Shown here: positions 7,505 to 16,121 of the stretch, in pieces
Layout of the letters: the number at the start of each line of letters is the position of its first letter
Numbering within the stretch: position 1 is the stretch's first letter
Assembly (NCBI GenBank): GCA_963696495.1
Contig: CAVOKJ010000005.1
Coordinates: 236,243-300,242, forward strand
Direction: 5' to 3'
From: Bog-756 sp963696495
Lineage (GTDB): Bacteria; Actinomycetota; Acidimicrobiia; Acidimicrobiales; RAAP-2
DNA length: 64,000 nt
Position numbers and translations under genes: made by a program
Notes under the pieces: model-generated
Databases searched by the model: none
Told to the model about the DNA's origin: nothing
What the model saw: the letters and a program-made list of their open reading frames with translations, nothing else

Positions 7505-9934
7505 TCATTCGACGCGGTCGGCCACCCGCTCGCGGATGATCTCGTCCAGGCGGACGATGGTCTCGTTGTCGGTGACCTTGTTCCCCTCGGGATCGAGGAC
7601 GTAGAACGCGTCGACGACGGCGGCACCGAACGTGGACACCTTGGCGGAGATCACGTCGAGGCGGCACTCCACCAGGGCCTCGGTGATCCGGTGGAGCTGG
7701 CCGACCACGTCCTCGGCGCGGACCTCGACCACCGTGGCGCTCGCCGAGGCGTTGTTGTCGATGGTCACCTCGGTGGACACCAGCTGTGGCCTCGTGGCGC
7801 GGCGTTCGTTGCGGTAGGTGCGGGCCCGTTCGGCCAGCTTGGCCTCGATGGACAAGGTGCCCTTCATGACCGCGGCGAGGTCGTCGGACAGACGGGCGGC
7901 GGCGGGCCACCGGCCTCTCGACGGCTCGACGGTGAAGATCTCGACGGCCACGCCGTCCTCGCCGGCCACGGCAGCGCTGCGGACGTTGAGGCCGTGCAGC
8001 GCCAGCACGCCGGTGACCTCGGCCAGCAGCCCGGGCCGGTCGGGGGCCACCACGGTGACGATGGGGTCGTCGATGGACAGGGCGGGGGCGCCGCGGCTCC
8101 GGACCGTCTCCATGATCATGCGCAGCTCGTCGGTGATCCACGGGGTCGGGGGGGCGACCGGTTCCCCGGCGAGCAGCCGCCTGGTCTTGTCCACGAGGTC
8201 CGCCACCAGGCCGGCCTTCCACGCCCCCCAGGCGGACGGGCCGGTGGCCAGGCTGTCCGCCTCGACCAGGGCGGCCAGCAGGTCGAGGGTCGACCGGTTG
8301 CCGACCTCGCTCGCCACCCGTGCCGCGGTGGCCGGGTCGTCGAGGTCCCGCTTGGTGGCGCTGTCGGGCAGCAGGAGGTGGAGGCGGACCATGGTGACCA
8401 GGGTGGCGACGTCGTCGGCGTCGAATCCCATCCGTGCCCCGATCTCAGCGGCCAGGACGATGCCCACCTCGGTGTGGTCGCCGGGGAACCCCTTGCCGAT
8501 GTCGTGGAGGAGGGTGCCGACCAGCAGCAGATCCGGCCGGTCGACCCGGTGGGCCAGGGTGGCCGCCGTGGCCGTCGCCTCGAGCAGGTGCCGGTCCACG
8601 GTGAAGCGGTGGTACGGGTTGCGCTGGGGCTTGTTGCGGACGGCGGCCCACTCGGGAATGTACCGCTCGAGCAGCTGACGCTGGTCGAGGGACTCGAGTG
8701 CGGCGATGGCCGGTGGCCCGGTGGCGAGGAGCCGGACCAACGTCGCCCGGAGTCCGTCGCTCCAGGGCGCCTCGGGGGCCGGGGCCTTGCGTCCGAGCAG
8801 GTTGAGGGCGGCGCGGGCGATGGGCAGGTTCTTGTCCGCCGCCACCGCCGCCAGGCGCAACGACAGCGACGGGTCGCCGCTCACGTCGGCACCGGTGGCG
8901 AGCACCACCTCGTCGTCGGTCACCTCGATGCCCGGCTCGCCGGGGACGACATGGGCACCGGGCGGTGCGCCCGCCTCGGCTCGGCGCCGCCCCTGGCGCC
9001 ACCCCCGGCCGGAGTCCTGGGCGCGTGACCAGGCGCCCCGACGCCTCCAGGCGTCGTCCCCTTCCCAGGCGATGGTCCGACCCGCGGTCGCCACCGTGCG
9101 CATCAAGGTGTCGGAGTCCGGCTCCCCGAGGGCCCGGGCCACCTGGTCCTGCTCCTGGAGCAGGAGGGTGTTCTGCTCTCGGCCGGCCCGACGGTGCAGC
9201 TCCACCCGGATGGTGGTGAGAACGCTCCGGGCGTCATCGATGGCCACGGTGTCCACGTAGTCGGCCAGGACGGGGACGGCCAGCATCATCGCCGTCAGCG
9301 CGGCGACGTCCCGGAGGCCGCCGTGTGACTCCTTCAGGTCCGGCTCGAGCAGGAACCCGACGTCGCCGTAGGAGCGGTGCCGTTCGTCCACCAGGTCGGC
9401 GAGCACGCCCAACCAGGGCGGCTTCTGCTTGACCCATCGCTCGAGCGAGCCTTCCAGCACCGGTCCGGCCACCCTCTCGTCGCCGCACACCACCCGGGCG
9501 TCGAGCAGGCCGAGCGCCACCCGGAGGTCCTCGCCGGCCATGGCCAGGACGTCAGCCGGTCTGCGCACACTGTGGTCGAGGGAGATCCCCTCGTCCCACA
9601 CCGGGTACCAGATCTTGTCGGCCGTGGTCGAGACGTCCCGGCGCCCCTTGTGGACGAGCACCACGTCGAGATCGCTGAACGGGCACAGCTCGCCACGTCC
9701 GTACCCGCCGACGGCCATCAGGGCCATGCCCTGCCCGTCACCCCCGGTGGCCTGGTCGAAGAGGTCGGTCAGCCACTCGTCGGCCGCCCTGGCGTAGGCG
9801 CGGCAGAACTCGTCCCCGCGGAGGTCGTGGCGCTCGATCAGCGCCTGTCGGCGGGCGCGCAGGGACACGGGCGGACCGTACCACCGGGCGACGGCGGGAG
9901 CGCCGACCGGGCGGCCGCCCCGGGCGACCTCCAC
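7505..9934 (-). CDS. glnD: GlnD, PII uridylyltransferase/uridylyl-removing enzyme
   Basis: 809 residues, slightly short for GlnD. Nucleotidyltransferase motif GGYGRGELCPFSDLDVV at residues 76-92, GlnD-like helical region, HD hydrolase motif LLHDIGKGFPGDHTEVG in the middle, and two C-terminal ACT domains (VAPDRPGLLAEVTGVLALHGLNV and EDVVGQLHRITEALVECRLDV) that sense glutamine. It modifies PII; no glnB, amtB or glnA lies in the window. GTG 9934 assumed; an internal GTG at 9868 before SLRARRQALIE is a possible shorter start. Both lack a clear SD. Confidence 0.94.
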   Translation of the reverse strand: MEVARGGRPVGAPAVARWYGPPVSLRARRQALIERHDLRGDEFCRAYARAADEWLTDLFDQATGGDGQGMALMAVGGYGRGELCPFSDLDVVLVHKGRRDVSTTADKIWYPVWDEGISLDHSVRRPADVLAMAGEDLRVALGLLDARVVCGDERVAGPVLEGSLERWVKQKPPWLGVLADLVDERHRSYGDVGFLLEPDLKESHGGLRDVAALTAMMLAVPVLADYVDTVAIDDARSVLTTIRVELHRRAGREQNTLLLQEQDQVARALGEPDSDTLMRTVATAGRTIAWEGDDAWRRRGAWSRAQDSGRGWRQGRRRAEAGAPPGAHVVPGEPGIEVTDDEVVLATGADVSGDPSLSLRLAAVAADKNLPIARAALNLLGRKAPAPEAPWSDGLRATLVRLLATGPPAIAALESLDQRQLLERYIPEWAAVRNKPQRNPYHRFTVDRHLLEATATAATLAHRVDRPDLLLVGTLLHDIGKGFPGDHTEVGIVLAAEIGARMGFDADDVATLVTMVRLHLLLPDSATKRDLDDPATAARVASEVGNRSTLDLLAALVEADSLATGPSAWGAWKAGLVADLVDKTRRLLAGEPVAPPTPWITDELRMIMETVRSRGAPALSIDDPIVTVVAPDRPGLLAEVTGVLALHGLNVRSAAVAGEDGVAVEIFTVEPSRGRWPAAARLSDDLAAVMKGTLSIEAKLAERARTYRNERRATRPQLVSTEVTIDNNASASATVVEVRAEDVVGQLHRITEALVECRLDVISAKVSTFGAAVVDAFYVLDPEGNKVTDNETIVRLDEIIRERVADRVE

Positions 9935-9951
9935 CGGGCGCAGGGAACGAT

Positions 9952-9957
9952 TACCGT
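9952..9957 (+). promoter_or_regulatory. Leaderless -10 element (TACCGT)
   Basis: TACCGT, then the 6 nt GGTGGT, then the ATG at 9964. Confidence 0.6.
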
Positions 9958-9963
9958 GGTGGT

Positions 9964-10158
9964 ATGGCAGAAGAGGAGCACCGGGGTCTGAGCCTGTTCG
10001 ACGGTGTGCTCATCGTCGGTGGCGGCCTGATCGCCGTCTTCGTGGCCTTCGCCATCTTCAGCTTCATCGCCGGCATCGTGTGGTTCGCCGTCAAGGTCGT
10101 GGTCGTGGTGGCCCTGATCGCGCTGGTGGCCAAGCTGGTGTTCGGTCGGCGCTCCTGA
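9964..10158 (+). CDS. Small one- or two-span membrane protein
   Basis: 64 residues: a short charged N-terminus (MAEEEHRGLSLFDG) followed by a continuous hydrophobic stretch of about 45 residues, enough for two membrane helices, and a basic end (FGRRS). No family recognised. It is supported as a real gene by a leaderless promoter with exact spacing, by divergence from glnD, and by an end just before a convergent gene. Confidence 0.65.
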   Translation: MAEEEHRGLSLFDGVLIVGGGLIAVFVAFAIFSFIAGIVWFAVKVVVVVALIALVAKLVFGRRS

Positions 10159-10189
10159 GCGAATCGGGACCGGGCGCTCCACCTCTCGC

Positions 10190-11215
10190 TCAGGCGATCA
10201 TCGACTTGAACAGCTCGATGTGCTCGGCCACCATGCGCTCGGTCGAGAAGTAGCCCTCCACCGCCGCCCGGCAGTCGCTGCGCTTCAGCTCGGGGAGTCG
10301 GCTGATGGCGTCCACCATGGCGGCCTCGTCGCCGCAGAGGAAGCCGGTCCGACCGTCGTCGACCACCTCGGGTGCCGCTCCCTCGGGGAAGGCCAGCACC
10401 GGCGTGCCGCACGCCATGGCCTCGATCATGACCATGCCGAAGGGCTCGTTCCACCGGATGGGGAACAGCAGGGCCGACGCGCCGGCCAGCAGTTCGAGCT
10501 TGCGCTCGTGGGACACCTCGCCGAGATAGTGGGCGTCGGGGCCGAGGAGCGGCTCCACCTGCTCGTTGAAGTAGTGGACCTCCCACGGCTCGCGCATCTT
10601 GGCGGCCAGCAGGACCCGGATGCCGGCCTTGCGGGCGATCTCGATGGCTCGGTGGGCCCCCTTGTCGGCAGCCATGCGGCCCAGGAACAGCACGTAGGGA
10701 CCATCGGCGTCACCGTTCCCGTCACCCACGGGGAACATGGACGCGTCGACCCCGTGGTGGATCACCCGGGCGATGGGGATGTCGACGGCCGCCCGCCGCT
10801 GGGCGTGGGAGATGGCCACGATCGGGACCCGGTGGGCGTTGGCCCGGTAGAGGTCGCTCAGCTCCTCGTTGAAGGGTCCGTGGATCGTGGTCGCCACGGG
10901 CAGGTCGGGGAAGCGCTCGGCGTAGAAGGGCCCCATCACGGTGTGGTCGTGGACGACGTCGCAGGCGGCGACCGCCTCGTAGGCATGGATGACGTGGCGG
11001 ATCTCGGGGACGATCATGCCGATCCGCAGTCCCTCGGCCGCCGGGAGGACCCACTGGGTCGGAACCGGACAGCTGGAGTCGCCGGTGGCGAAGAGGAGCA
11101 CGTCGTGCCCGGACTTCTGGAACCCTCGGGCCAGTTGGTCCACCACGAGCTCGATCCCGCCGTAGAGCAGGGGGGGGATGGGCGTCCACGGCGGTGCGAT
11201 GATTCCGATCCTCAT
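10190..11215 (-). CDS. GT4-family glycosyltransferase
   Basis: 341 residues, GT-B fold. N-terminal sugar-acceptor half with PPLLYGGIELVVDQLARGF, C-terminal nucleotide-sugar half with VLFLGRMAADKGAHRAIEIA and the E-x7-E motif in NEPFGMVMIEAMACGTPVLAFPEG. Such enzymes retain configuration and usually build surface glycans; donor and acceptor are unknown. ATG 11215 used; an in-frame TTG 12 nt upstream is an alternative. It lies directly upstream of and divergent from tRNA-Cys. Confidence 0.9.
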   Translation of the reverse strand: MRIGIIAPPWTPIPPLLYGGIELVVDQLARGFQKSGHDVLLFATGDSSCPVPTQWVLPAAEGLRIGMIVPEIRHVIHAYEAVAACDVVHDHTVMGPFYAERFPDLPVATTIHGPFNEELSDLYRANAHRVPIVAISHAQRRAAVDIPIARVIHHGVDASMFPVGDGNGDADGPYVLFLGRMAADKGAHRAIEIARKAGIRVLLAAKMREPWEVHYFNEQVEPLLGPDAHYLGEVSHERKLELLAGASALLFPIRWNEPFGMVMIEAMACGTPVLAFPEGAAPEVVDDGRTGFLCGDEAAMVDAISRLPELKRSDCRAAVEGYFSTERMVAEHIELFKSMIA

Positions 11216-11246
11216 AGTCAGATTCAAGCACCCCGGGCGGTGGGGG

Positions 11247-11252
11247 TAGGAT
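11247..11252 (+). promoter_or_regulatory. -10 element of tRNA-Cys (TAGGAT)
   Basis: TAGGAT ends 13 nt before the mature tRNA 5' end. Confidence 0.4.
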
Positions 11253-11265
11253 CCCCGGACGCCAC

Positions 11266-11340
11266 GGCGGCGTGGCCGAGTGGTTTAGGCAGGGGCCTGC
11301 AAAGCCCCGTACGGCGGTTCGATTCCGCCCGCCGCCTCCA
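11266..11340 (+). tRNA. tRNA-Cys(GCA)
   Basis: Acceptor GGCGGCG (11266-11272) pairs with CGCCGCC (11330-11336); discriminator T, then encoded CCA (11338-11340). Anticodon loop CTGCAAA gives GCA at 11299-11301. The T-arm GGCGG TTCGATT CCGCC is intact. Confidence 0.95.
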
Positions 11341-11593
11341 TCAGCGATGCCCGGACGGGCTCCGGGGACCGGACATGGCGCGGCCATCGTCGGGTGACGA
11401 GCCGTGGGCCGGGGTGCCGACCCTCGATCCCGGGACGGTCGCCCCGGGGCCGGACTCAGGGGTTGACGCCACCCATCCCGGGTATGACCACAACCATGGC
11501 GCCTCCCCGCAGTGCTGCCGACGCGCCTCCGACCGGAGACCGGCGGGTGACCGATGGCCGATACCACGGCTGTGACCTCCCGGAGGGGCGGCA

Positions 11594-12076
11594 ATGAGGT
11601 TCGACGAGGGGAATGGGCCGTCGCGGTGGCGATCGTGGGCCCAACGGGACCGGATGATCCCCCGAACCCAGCAGCGCTCGTTCAGCAGCGGTCTGCTCTA
11701 CCGGATCGATCACTACAGTTCGTTGCCGTGGGCCGCCATCGTCGTGGGGGTGGCGCTGATCGGCGGGATCGTCGTCGGGTCGTCCGTCGGGTTCTCCTCG
11801 GGCTGGTTGACGGGGTTCGAGACCGGGACCTCGGCGATCACCCTGGTCATGCTCTTCGTCATCCAGCACACCCAGAGCCGCGAGCAGGCGGCGACGCAGC
11901 GGAAGCTGGACGAGCTGCTGCGGGCGTCGCCGGAGGCGGCCAGCGGGCTGATGCTGCTCGAAGAGGCGTCCGACGACGAGATGCGGGACGTCGAGTCCGA
12001 ACTCCGAGAGGTCAAAGAGACGGTCGGTGCCGACCACCGGTCGCAGCGTGGACCCTCCCCGAACCCGCTCGGGTGA
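11594..12076 (+). CDS. Low-affinity iron permease-family membrane protein
   Basis: 160 residues. Two membrane helices (about 48-68 and 76-96) followed by the signature QHTQSREQAATQRKLDELLRA and a helical acidic tail; this matches the low-affinity iron permease family (PF04120, Fet4-like). Transport of iron is a family label, not shown for such short bacterial members. GGAGG about 8 nt upstream of the ATG supports the start. Convergent with the PhyH gene, 20 nt apart. Confidence 0.8.
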   Translation: MRFDEGNGPSRWRSWAQRDRMIPRTQQRSFSSGLLYRIDHYSSLPWAAIVVGVALIGGIVVGSSVGFSSGWLTGFETGTSAITLVMLFVIQHTQSREQAATQRKLDELLRASPEAASGLMLLEEASDDEMRDVESELREVKETVGADHRSQRGPSPNPLG

Positions 12077-12096
12077 CGCTCAGGCCGGGGTGACCC

Positions 12097-12921
12097 TCAG
12101 GACGGAGCCGGTGGCCGGGCGTGGTCCCACAGGAGGCTCGGATCGCCCTCCGCCGCCAGGAGCCGGTTCGCCGGCACCGTCTTGTCGATATGGCCGATGA
12201 GCCCCCGGTAGATCCCGTAGCCGACGAGCTCCTGCAGCCGTCCCGGGAATCGCCCGACGGTGTCGACGGGGAGGCCGAGCTGCTGGTTCTCCTGCTGACG
12301 GATGTAGCCGGCGCAGTAGTTCATGGCGATCCCCACCCGTCGTTCGGCGGTGGTGTTCGCCCCTCCTCCGTGCCAGAGGCTGCCGTGCCACACGAGGACG
12401 CTGCCTCTGGGCATCTCGGCCGGGACGGAGTCGTACTCCTTCGCCAGGTCCGGCGACCCGGCGGCCCGGTGCGAGCCCGGGATGACCCGGGTGGCGCCGT
12501 TGGCCTCTGTGAAGTCGGTGAGCGCCCACATCGTGTTGCACACGGTCGGCGGATGCGGCTTGGGCAGCGGGATCACCTGATCGTCGGCGTGGATCGGCTG
12601 CGGTGTCTCGCCCGGCCCGATGGCGATCGACGAGAGCGAGGACACGAGGAGCCCGTTGTCGAGGACCGCCTCGGCCACGGGGAGCACGGCCGGGTGGACG
12701 GGGATCCTCTCGAAGTGGGGCCCGTGGGCCAACAGGTTGTAGATGCGGGTGGTGCGGGTCCCTTCGAACAGGTTGTCGGCCGGGACGATCCCCAGCTCGT
12801 GTTCGAGCCGCAGGAGATCGTCGTTCAGCGCGTCGATCAGATCGGGCTCGATGGCGTGCTCGATGACGGTGTACCCGACCTCGTCGATCTGGGCTGCGTG
12901 CTTTGCGACGTCCGTGGCCAT
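12097..12921 (-). CDS. Phytanoyl-CoA dioxygenase (PhyH) family oxygenase
   Basis: Fe(II)/2-oxoglutarate dioxygenase of 274 residues. Iron ligands: His111 and Asp113 in IHADDQ and His184 in SLWHGGGAN; Arg near 197 (ERRVGIAMNY) should bind 2-oxoglutarate. It hydroxylates an unknown small molecule or acyl compound. ATG 12921 follows a GGGGG stretch; a GTG two codons earlier is equally possible. Divergent from the DUF2127 gene across about 47 bp. Confidence 0.87.
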   Translation of the reverse strand: MATDVAKHAAQIDEVGYTVIEHAIEPDLIDALNDDLLRLEHELGIVPADNLFEGTRTTRIYNLLAHGPHFERIPVHPAVLPVAEAVLDNGLLVSSLSSIAIGPGETPQPIHADDQVIPLPKPHPPTVCNTMWALTDFTEANGATRVIPGSHRAAGSPDLAKEYDSVPAEMPRGSVLVWHGSLWHGGGANTTAERRVGIAMNYCAGYIRQQENQQLGLPVDTVGRFPGRLQELVGYGIYRGLIGHIDKTVPANRLLAAEGDPSLLWDHARPPAPS

Positions 12922-12956
12922 CGCCACCCCCTGCTCGGCTCGTTCGGAGCCAAGCC

Positions 12957-12962
12957 TATGGT
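12957..12962 (+). promoter_or_regulatory. Leaderless -10 element (TATGGT)
   Basis: TATGGT, 6 nt, then the GTG at 12969, in frame with the DUF2127 protein. Confidence 0.6.
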
Positions 12963-12968
12963 GCTGTC

Positions 12969-13784
12969 GTGAGGAGAAGCCGACGGCCCGACAACTTCTA
13001 CGAGTTGCTCACCTGTGGATGGAAGGGCCATGCGCTGGTCGGCACCGACGCCGCCGAGGTCACTCCGGAGGACGCCCTGGTGGTGAGGGAATCGGACGGC
13101 GTGCGGTGGTACCGGTGCCTGCGCTGTGACGCCTGGTTGCCGGGGGACGTCCCCCCGACCCCCACCCGGGAGCGGGTGCCGGCGCGTGAGGAGATCGAGA
13201 TCCCCGACCGGGGTCCGATCCTGCGGGACCGCTACGTGCTGCGGCTGATCGCCCTGGACCGGGCCATCCACGTGCTCGTCCTCAGCGTGCTGGCCGTCGT
13301 GCTGTTCACCTTCGCCCGCCACGATGCCACCCTCCACCACGACTACACCGAGATCATGAGCGACCTGTCGGGGACCACCCCGGGAGAGGCGCAGGTCCGC
13401 GGTGTCCTCGGTTACCTGGGCCGGGCGTTCAAGTACTCGCCGACCAGGTTGATCCAGCTCGGCCTACTCGTCGTGGCTTATGCCGCCCTCGAGGCCACCG
13501 AGATGGTCGGACTGTGGTTCGCCAAACGGTGGGCCGAGTACGTGACGTTCATTGCCACGACCCTGCTGGTCCCCATCGAGGTGTACGAGCTGTATCTGAG
13601 TGTGAGTGCATTCAAGGTGCTCACCCTGGTCATCAACCTGGCCATCGTGATCTATCTGTTGCTGGCCAAGCGGTTGTTCGGGCTCCGCGGAGGCCACCGG
13701 GTCGAGCTGGAGCGGAGGCTCGAATTCGGAGGATGGGGGGCCATCGAGCGGAACACCCCCCAGGAGCCGTCGTCGGTGCCCTAG
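12969..13784 (+). CDS. DUF2127 membrane protein
   Basis: 271 residues. An N-terminal soluble part contains a Trp-rich segment and a Cys pair (YRCLRCDAW) that may be half of a metal site. Then four predicted membrane helices with the DUF2127 pattern (LRLIALDRAIHVLVLS, LLVVAYAALEATEMVGLWFAKRWAEY, TTLLVPIEVYELY). Function unknown. The start is set by the leaderless promoter at 12957; the in-frame upstream stretch is low complexity. Confidence 0.83.
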   Translation: MRRSRRPDNFYELLTCGWKGHALVGTDAAEVTPEDALVVRESDGVRWYRCLRCDAWLPGDVPPTPTRERVPAREEIEIPDRGPILRDRYVLRLIALDRAIHVLVLSVLAVVLFTFARHDATLHHDYTEIMSDLSGTTPGEAQVRGVLGYLGRAFKYSPTRLIQLGLLVVAYAALEATEMVGLWFAKRWAEYVTFIATTLLVPIEVYELYLSVSAFKVLTLVINLAIVIYLLLAKRLFGLRGGHRVELERRLEFGGWGAIERNTPQEPSSVP

Positions 13785-13815
13785 GCGGAACGGCGTGGGC
13801 GGCGGACCCGGATGG

Positions 13816-13821
13816 TAGCGT
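13816..13821 (+). promoter_or_regulatory. -10 element of tRNA-Val (TAGCGT)
   Basis: TAGCGT ends 10 nt before the tRNA 5' end. Confidence 0.4.
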
Positions 13822-13831
13822 CGCCCCTTAC

Positions 13832-13907
13832 GGGCCGTTGGCGCAGTTGGTAGCGCACTTGCATGACACGCAAGGGGTCGTGGGTTCAAGTCCCGCACGG
13901 CCCACCA
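13832..13907 (+). tRNA. tRNA-Val(GAC)
   Basis: Acceptor GGGCCGT (13832-13838) pairs with ACGGCCC (13897-13903); discriminator A and encoded CCA follow. The anticodon stem CTTGC/GCAAG encloses loop ATGACAC, anticodon GAC. The low-GC gene island begins just downstream. Confidence 0.95.
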
Positions 13908-14036
13908 GAAAACCCCAGGTCAAGTGCATTGCTTGGCCTGGGGCACTTCGAAGGTACGAGCGAGGGCCCATCGTTCCGGGAGTCGTGCACCGACCACCGC
14001 CAGTGGGTGTCTGCCCGGCCGCTTGGTCGGCAACGC

Positions 14037-14363
14037 TTACTGACGATCGCCATCGGCACCAGCGGGCGTGGCGGTGGCGGAGGGATCCCCCTGACCGGTG
14101 ATGGTTGGCCCCTCCGGGATTCCGCCACCCTGCCAGCGTGCCTTGCACTTCATGGCGAATGAGACGGGCAGTGATCCGATGCCCATGAGCACCATGGCGA
14201 TCGGTACGAAGATTCCGGTGATGGCGAAGATGGCGGCCAAGGGATAGAAGATAAGGCTCGACGGGATCTGGAGGAAGAACAGCCCGGCGATCATCCACTT
14301 CTGCCCACCTGTCAGCTTCGACCTGGATCGACCGGGATTGGCTGGGACGGTCTCCGACTCCAC
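14037..14363 (-). CDS. Small two-span membrane protein
   Basis: 108 residues: basic N-terminus, two hydrophobic helices (about 23-41 and 45-66, separated by a short FYPLA turn), then a soluble Gly/Thr/Pro-rich tail. Function unknown. The GTG start is supported by TAAAAT, a near-ideal -10, exactly 6 nt upstream on the minus strand (14370-14375). Confidence 0.65.
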   Translation of the reverse strand: MESETVPANPGRSRSKLTGGQKWMIAGLFFLQIPSSLIFYPLAAIFAITGIFVPIAMVLMGIGSLPVSFAMKCKARWQGGGIPEGPTITGQGDPSATATPAGADGDRQ

Positions 14364-14369
14364 CGAACA

Positions 14370-14375
14370 ATTTTA
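14370..14375 (-). promoter_or_regulatory. Leaderless -10 element (TAAAAT)
   Basis: Minus-strand TAAAAT, spacer TGTTCG, then the GTG at 14363. Confidence 0.6.
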
Positions 14376-14452
14376 CCCGTGGTGTCATCCGCTCAGACCG
14401 ACGGATGGTGGGCCGATGGGTGTGCCGGCTCCAGGGGGCTCGACCTCCGCAG

Positions 14453-14668
14453 TCAGAATTCAGAGGTGTACGGTCCCTCATCAGCCGGAGTGTCACCCAT
14501 GTGTGGGATGAGCTGATCGAGCGCACCCTGGACATGGTGGTAGCGCGTCCACTGTGATCGTCGCTCGTCGGGATCGCCGGTGCGGCTGATCGCCTCGACG
14601 ATCGCCGACTGCTGGGCGAGCAGATCGAGTGCCTTCGTTGCCTCCGCTTCACTGAGCGCGCGTTCCAT
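14453..14668 (-). CDS. Small hypothetical protein
   Basis: 71 residues, acidic and mostly helical (MERALSEAEATKALDLLAQQ ...), soluble, no family recognised. The ATG at 14668 has CAGACT 6 nt upstream, fitting the local leaderless pattern in its weaker CANNNT form. A longer reading frame upstream exists but has no signal. Moderately supported. Confidence 0.5.
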   Translation of the reverse strand: MERALSEAEATKALDLLAQQSAIVEAISRTGDPDERRSQWTRYHHVQGALDQLIPHMGDTPADEGPYTSEF

Positions 14669-15001
14669 GACCTGAGTCTGCCCCCATTGGCGAGGAATTG
14701 TTGCACGGCTCGATGCCAGGATCACGATGCTCGCCGAGGGGCGACGTCTGGTCGCAACCGACCTGTGGCGCTGCCCGCCCACCAAGTGCTGTCGCCAGAC
14801 AGCGGAGAGTGGCAACCAGGCGATCGGAGATACCTCGACCGCAGCGCCACCGATTCCCACGTTGTTGTGGTCGCAACTAGTGATCGAAACTCCCGTTGCG
14901 GCGTGGCGGCACCCGTCGCCACGCTGGGCGCGCACCCACGACACCGCCAAAAGCAGCGGTGTTAATCTCGCTCAGGCGAGGGTCGGCAAGGGGGAACGTC
15001 G
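14669..15001. promoter_or_regulatory. 333-bp intergenic region with promoter of the 15-20 kb operon
   Basis: No gene seen. Near its end TAATCT (14963-14968), preceded by TG, makes a plausible extended -10. Transcription would then start near 14975 and give a leader of about 27 nt ending in a GGGGGAA stretch before the GTG at 15002. The rest shows no repeat or hairpin I can support. Confidence 0.45.
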
Positions 15002-16072
15002 GTGGACATCTCGGTGGCTCGTCCGAGTGAGCTTGGACAGGCGGAGATTGCCACCTGGCACTCCATGCAGGACAAGACGGAAGCGTTGGCGAGCCCGTTC
15101 CTCTGCCCGGAGTTCTCGGTCGCCGTCGACAGGGTGCGTCCGGACGCCCGCGTCGCCGTCCTCAGCGAAGGACCGGACATCGTCGGGTTCTTCCCGTTCC
15201 AGCGGCGGCGGCTCGGCGTCGGTGTACCGATCGGCTCAGGGCTGAACGACTACCAAGGTGTCATCCACGCGCCAGATGTGGAATGGGACTGGCGGGAACT
15301 GCTGCGGGCGTGCGGGCTCTCGGTCTGGCAGTTCGACTGTCTGGTCGAGGGCCAGTGGCCTTTCGAGCCCCTGGCGGTGACCGTTTCGCCGACACCGGTG
15401 ATCGACATCGCCGACGGATTCGAGGCGTACTACGAGATGCTCCGGGCCAAGTCCCCGCAGTTCTGCAAGGATTTGGCCCGCAGGACGCGCAAGCTGGCAC
15501 GTGAAGCCGGTGAGCTTCGTTTCGACGTGGATGCAGACGATCCGGCGGAGCTGCGCTTGCTGATCCGGTGGAAATCGGAGCAGTATCGCCGCTCGGGGTG
15601 GATCGATTTCTTCGACCGGCCGTGGCTCGTCGAACTCGTCGGTGACCTGTTCGGCACCCGAACCGACCGCTTCGGCAGCCTCCTCTCGGTCCTCTACGCC
15701 GGCGACACCCCGGTCGCCGCGCACTTCGGACTCCGTTCCGGTCATGTGCTGGCGCACTGTTATCCGGCGTACGACCCGGCCTTCAGCAGACAGTCTCCCG
15801 GGCTCATCCACCATCTGGGACTGATCGAGCACACGTCGGCCCTCGGCGTCGATCTGATCGATATGGGTAAAGGCCCGGAGCGTTACAAGCAGACACTGAA
15901 GAGTCGCGATCTGTTCGTCGCCGAGGGAATGGTGGCCCGGGGCCTCGTGCATGCGTCGGCGCACCGGGCGCGGGTGGGTGCCACCAGGTGGGCGGGTCCC
16001 CATATCCGACAGCATCCGCATCTGTTCCGTGCGGCCGACCACGTCCTCCGCCACTACGACCGAACGACGTGA
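15002..16072 (+). CDS. FemAB/CelD-like GNAT-fold acyltransferase
   Basis: 356 residues, no signal peptide. Residues about 150-300 match the CelD/BioF2-like acyltransferase family (SPQFCKDLARRTRKLAREAGELRFDV, IRWKSEQYRRSGW, AAHFGLRSGHVLAHCYPAYDP, DMGKGPERYKQTLKSRD). The family is a tandem GNAT fold related to FemAB aminoacyl transferases and is found in surface polysaccharide and exopolysaccharide clusters. First gene of a five-gene operon with a flavoprotein, adenylation enzyme and carrier, so it may move the carrier-bound acyl group onto an amine (inference). Confidence 0.8.
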   Translation: MDISVARPSELGQAEIATWHSMQDKTEALASPFLCPEFSVAVDRVRPDARVAVLSEGPDIVGFFPFQRRRLGVGVPIGSGLNDYQGVIHAPDVEWDWRELLRACGLSVWQFDCLVEGQWPFEPLAVTVSPTPVIDIADGFEAYYEMLRAKSPQFCKDLARRTRKLAREAGELRFDVDADDPAELRLLIRWKSEQYRRSGWIDFFDRPWLVELVGDLFGTRTDRFGSLLSVLYAGDTPVAAHFGLRSGHVLAHCYPAYDPAFSRQSPGLIHHLGLIEHTSALGVDLIDMGKGPERYKQTLKSRDLFVAEGMVARGLVHASAHRARVGATRWAGPHIRQHPHLFRAADHVLRHYDRTT

Positions 16073-16121
16073 GCAGTGTGGTGAGGTGTGGGCGCAAGGG
16101 TGTGGAAGGGATCAGTTGACG

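Noticed and set aside
7481..9028. Plus-strand 515-codon frame over glnD
   Set aside because: GlnD motifs and ACT domains are clear on the minus strand; the plus frame has no recognisable protein.
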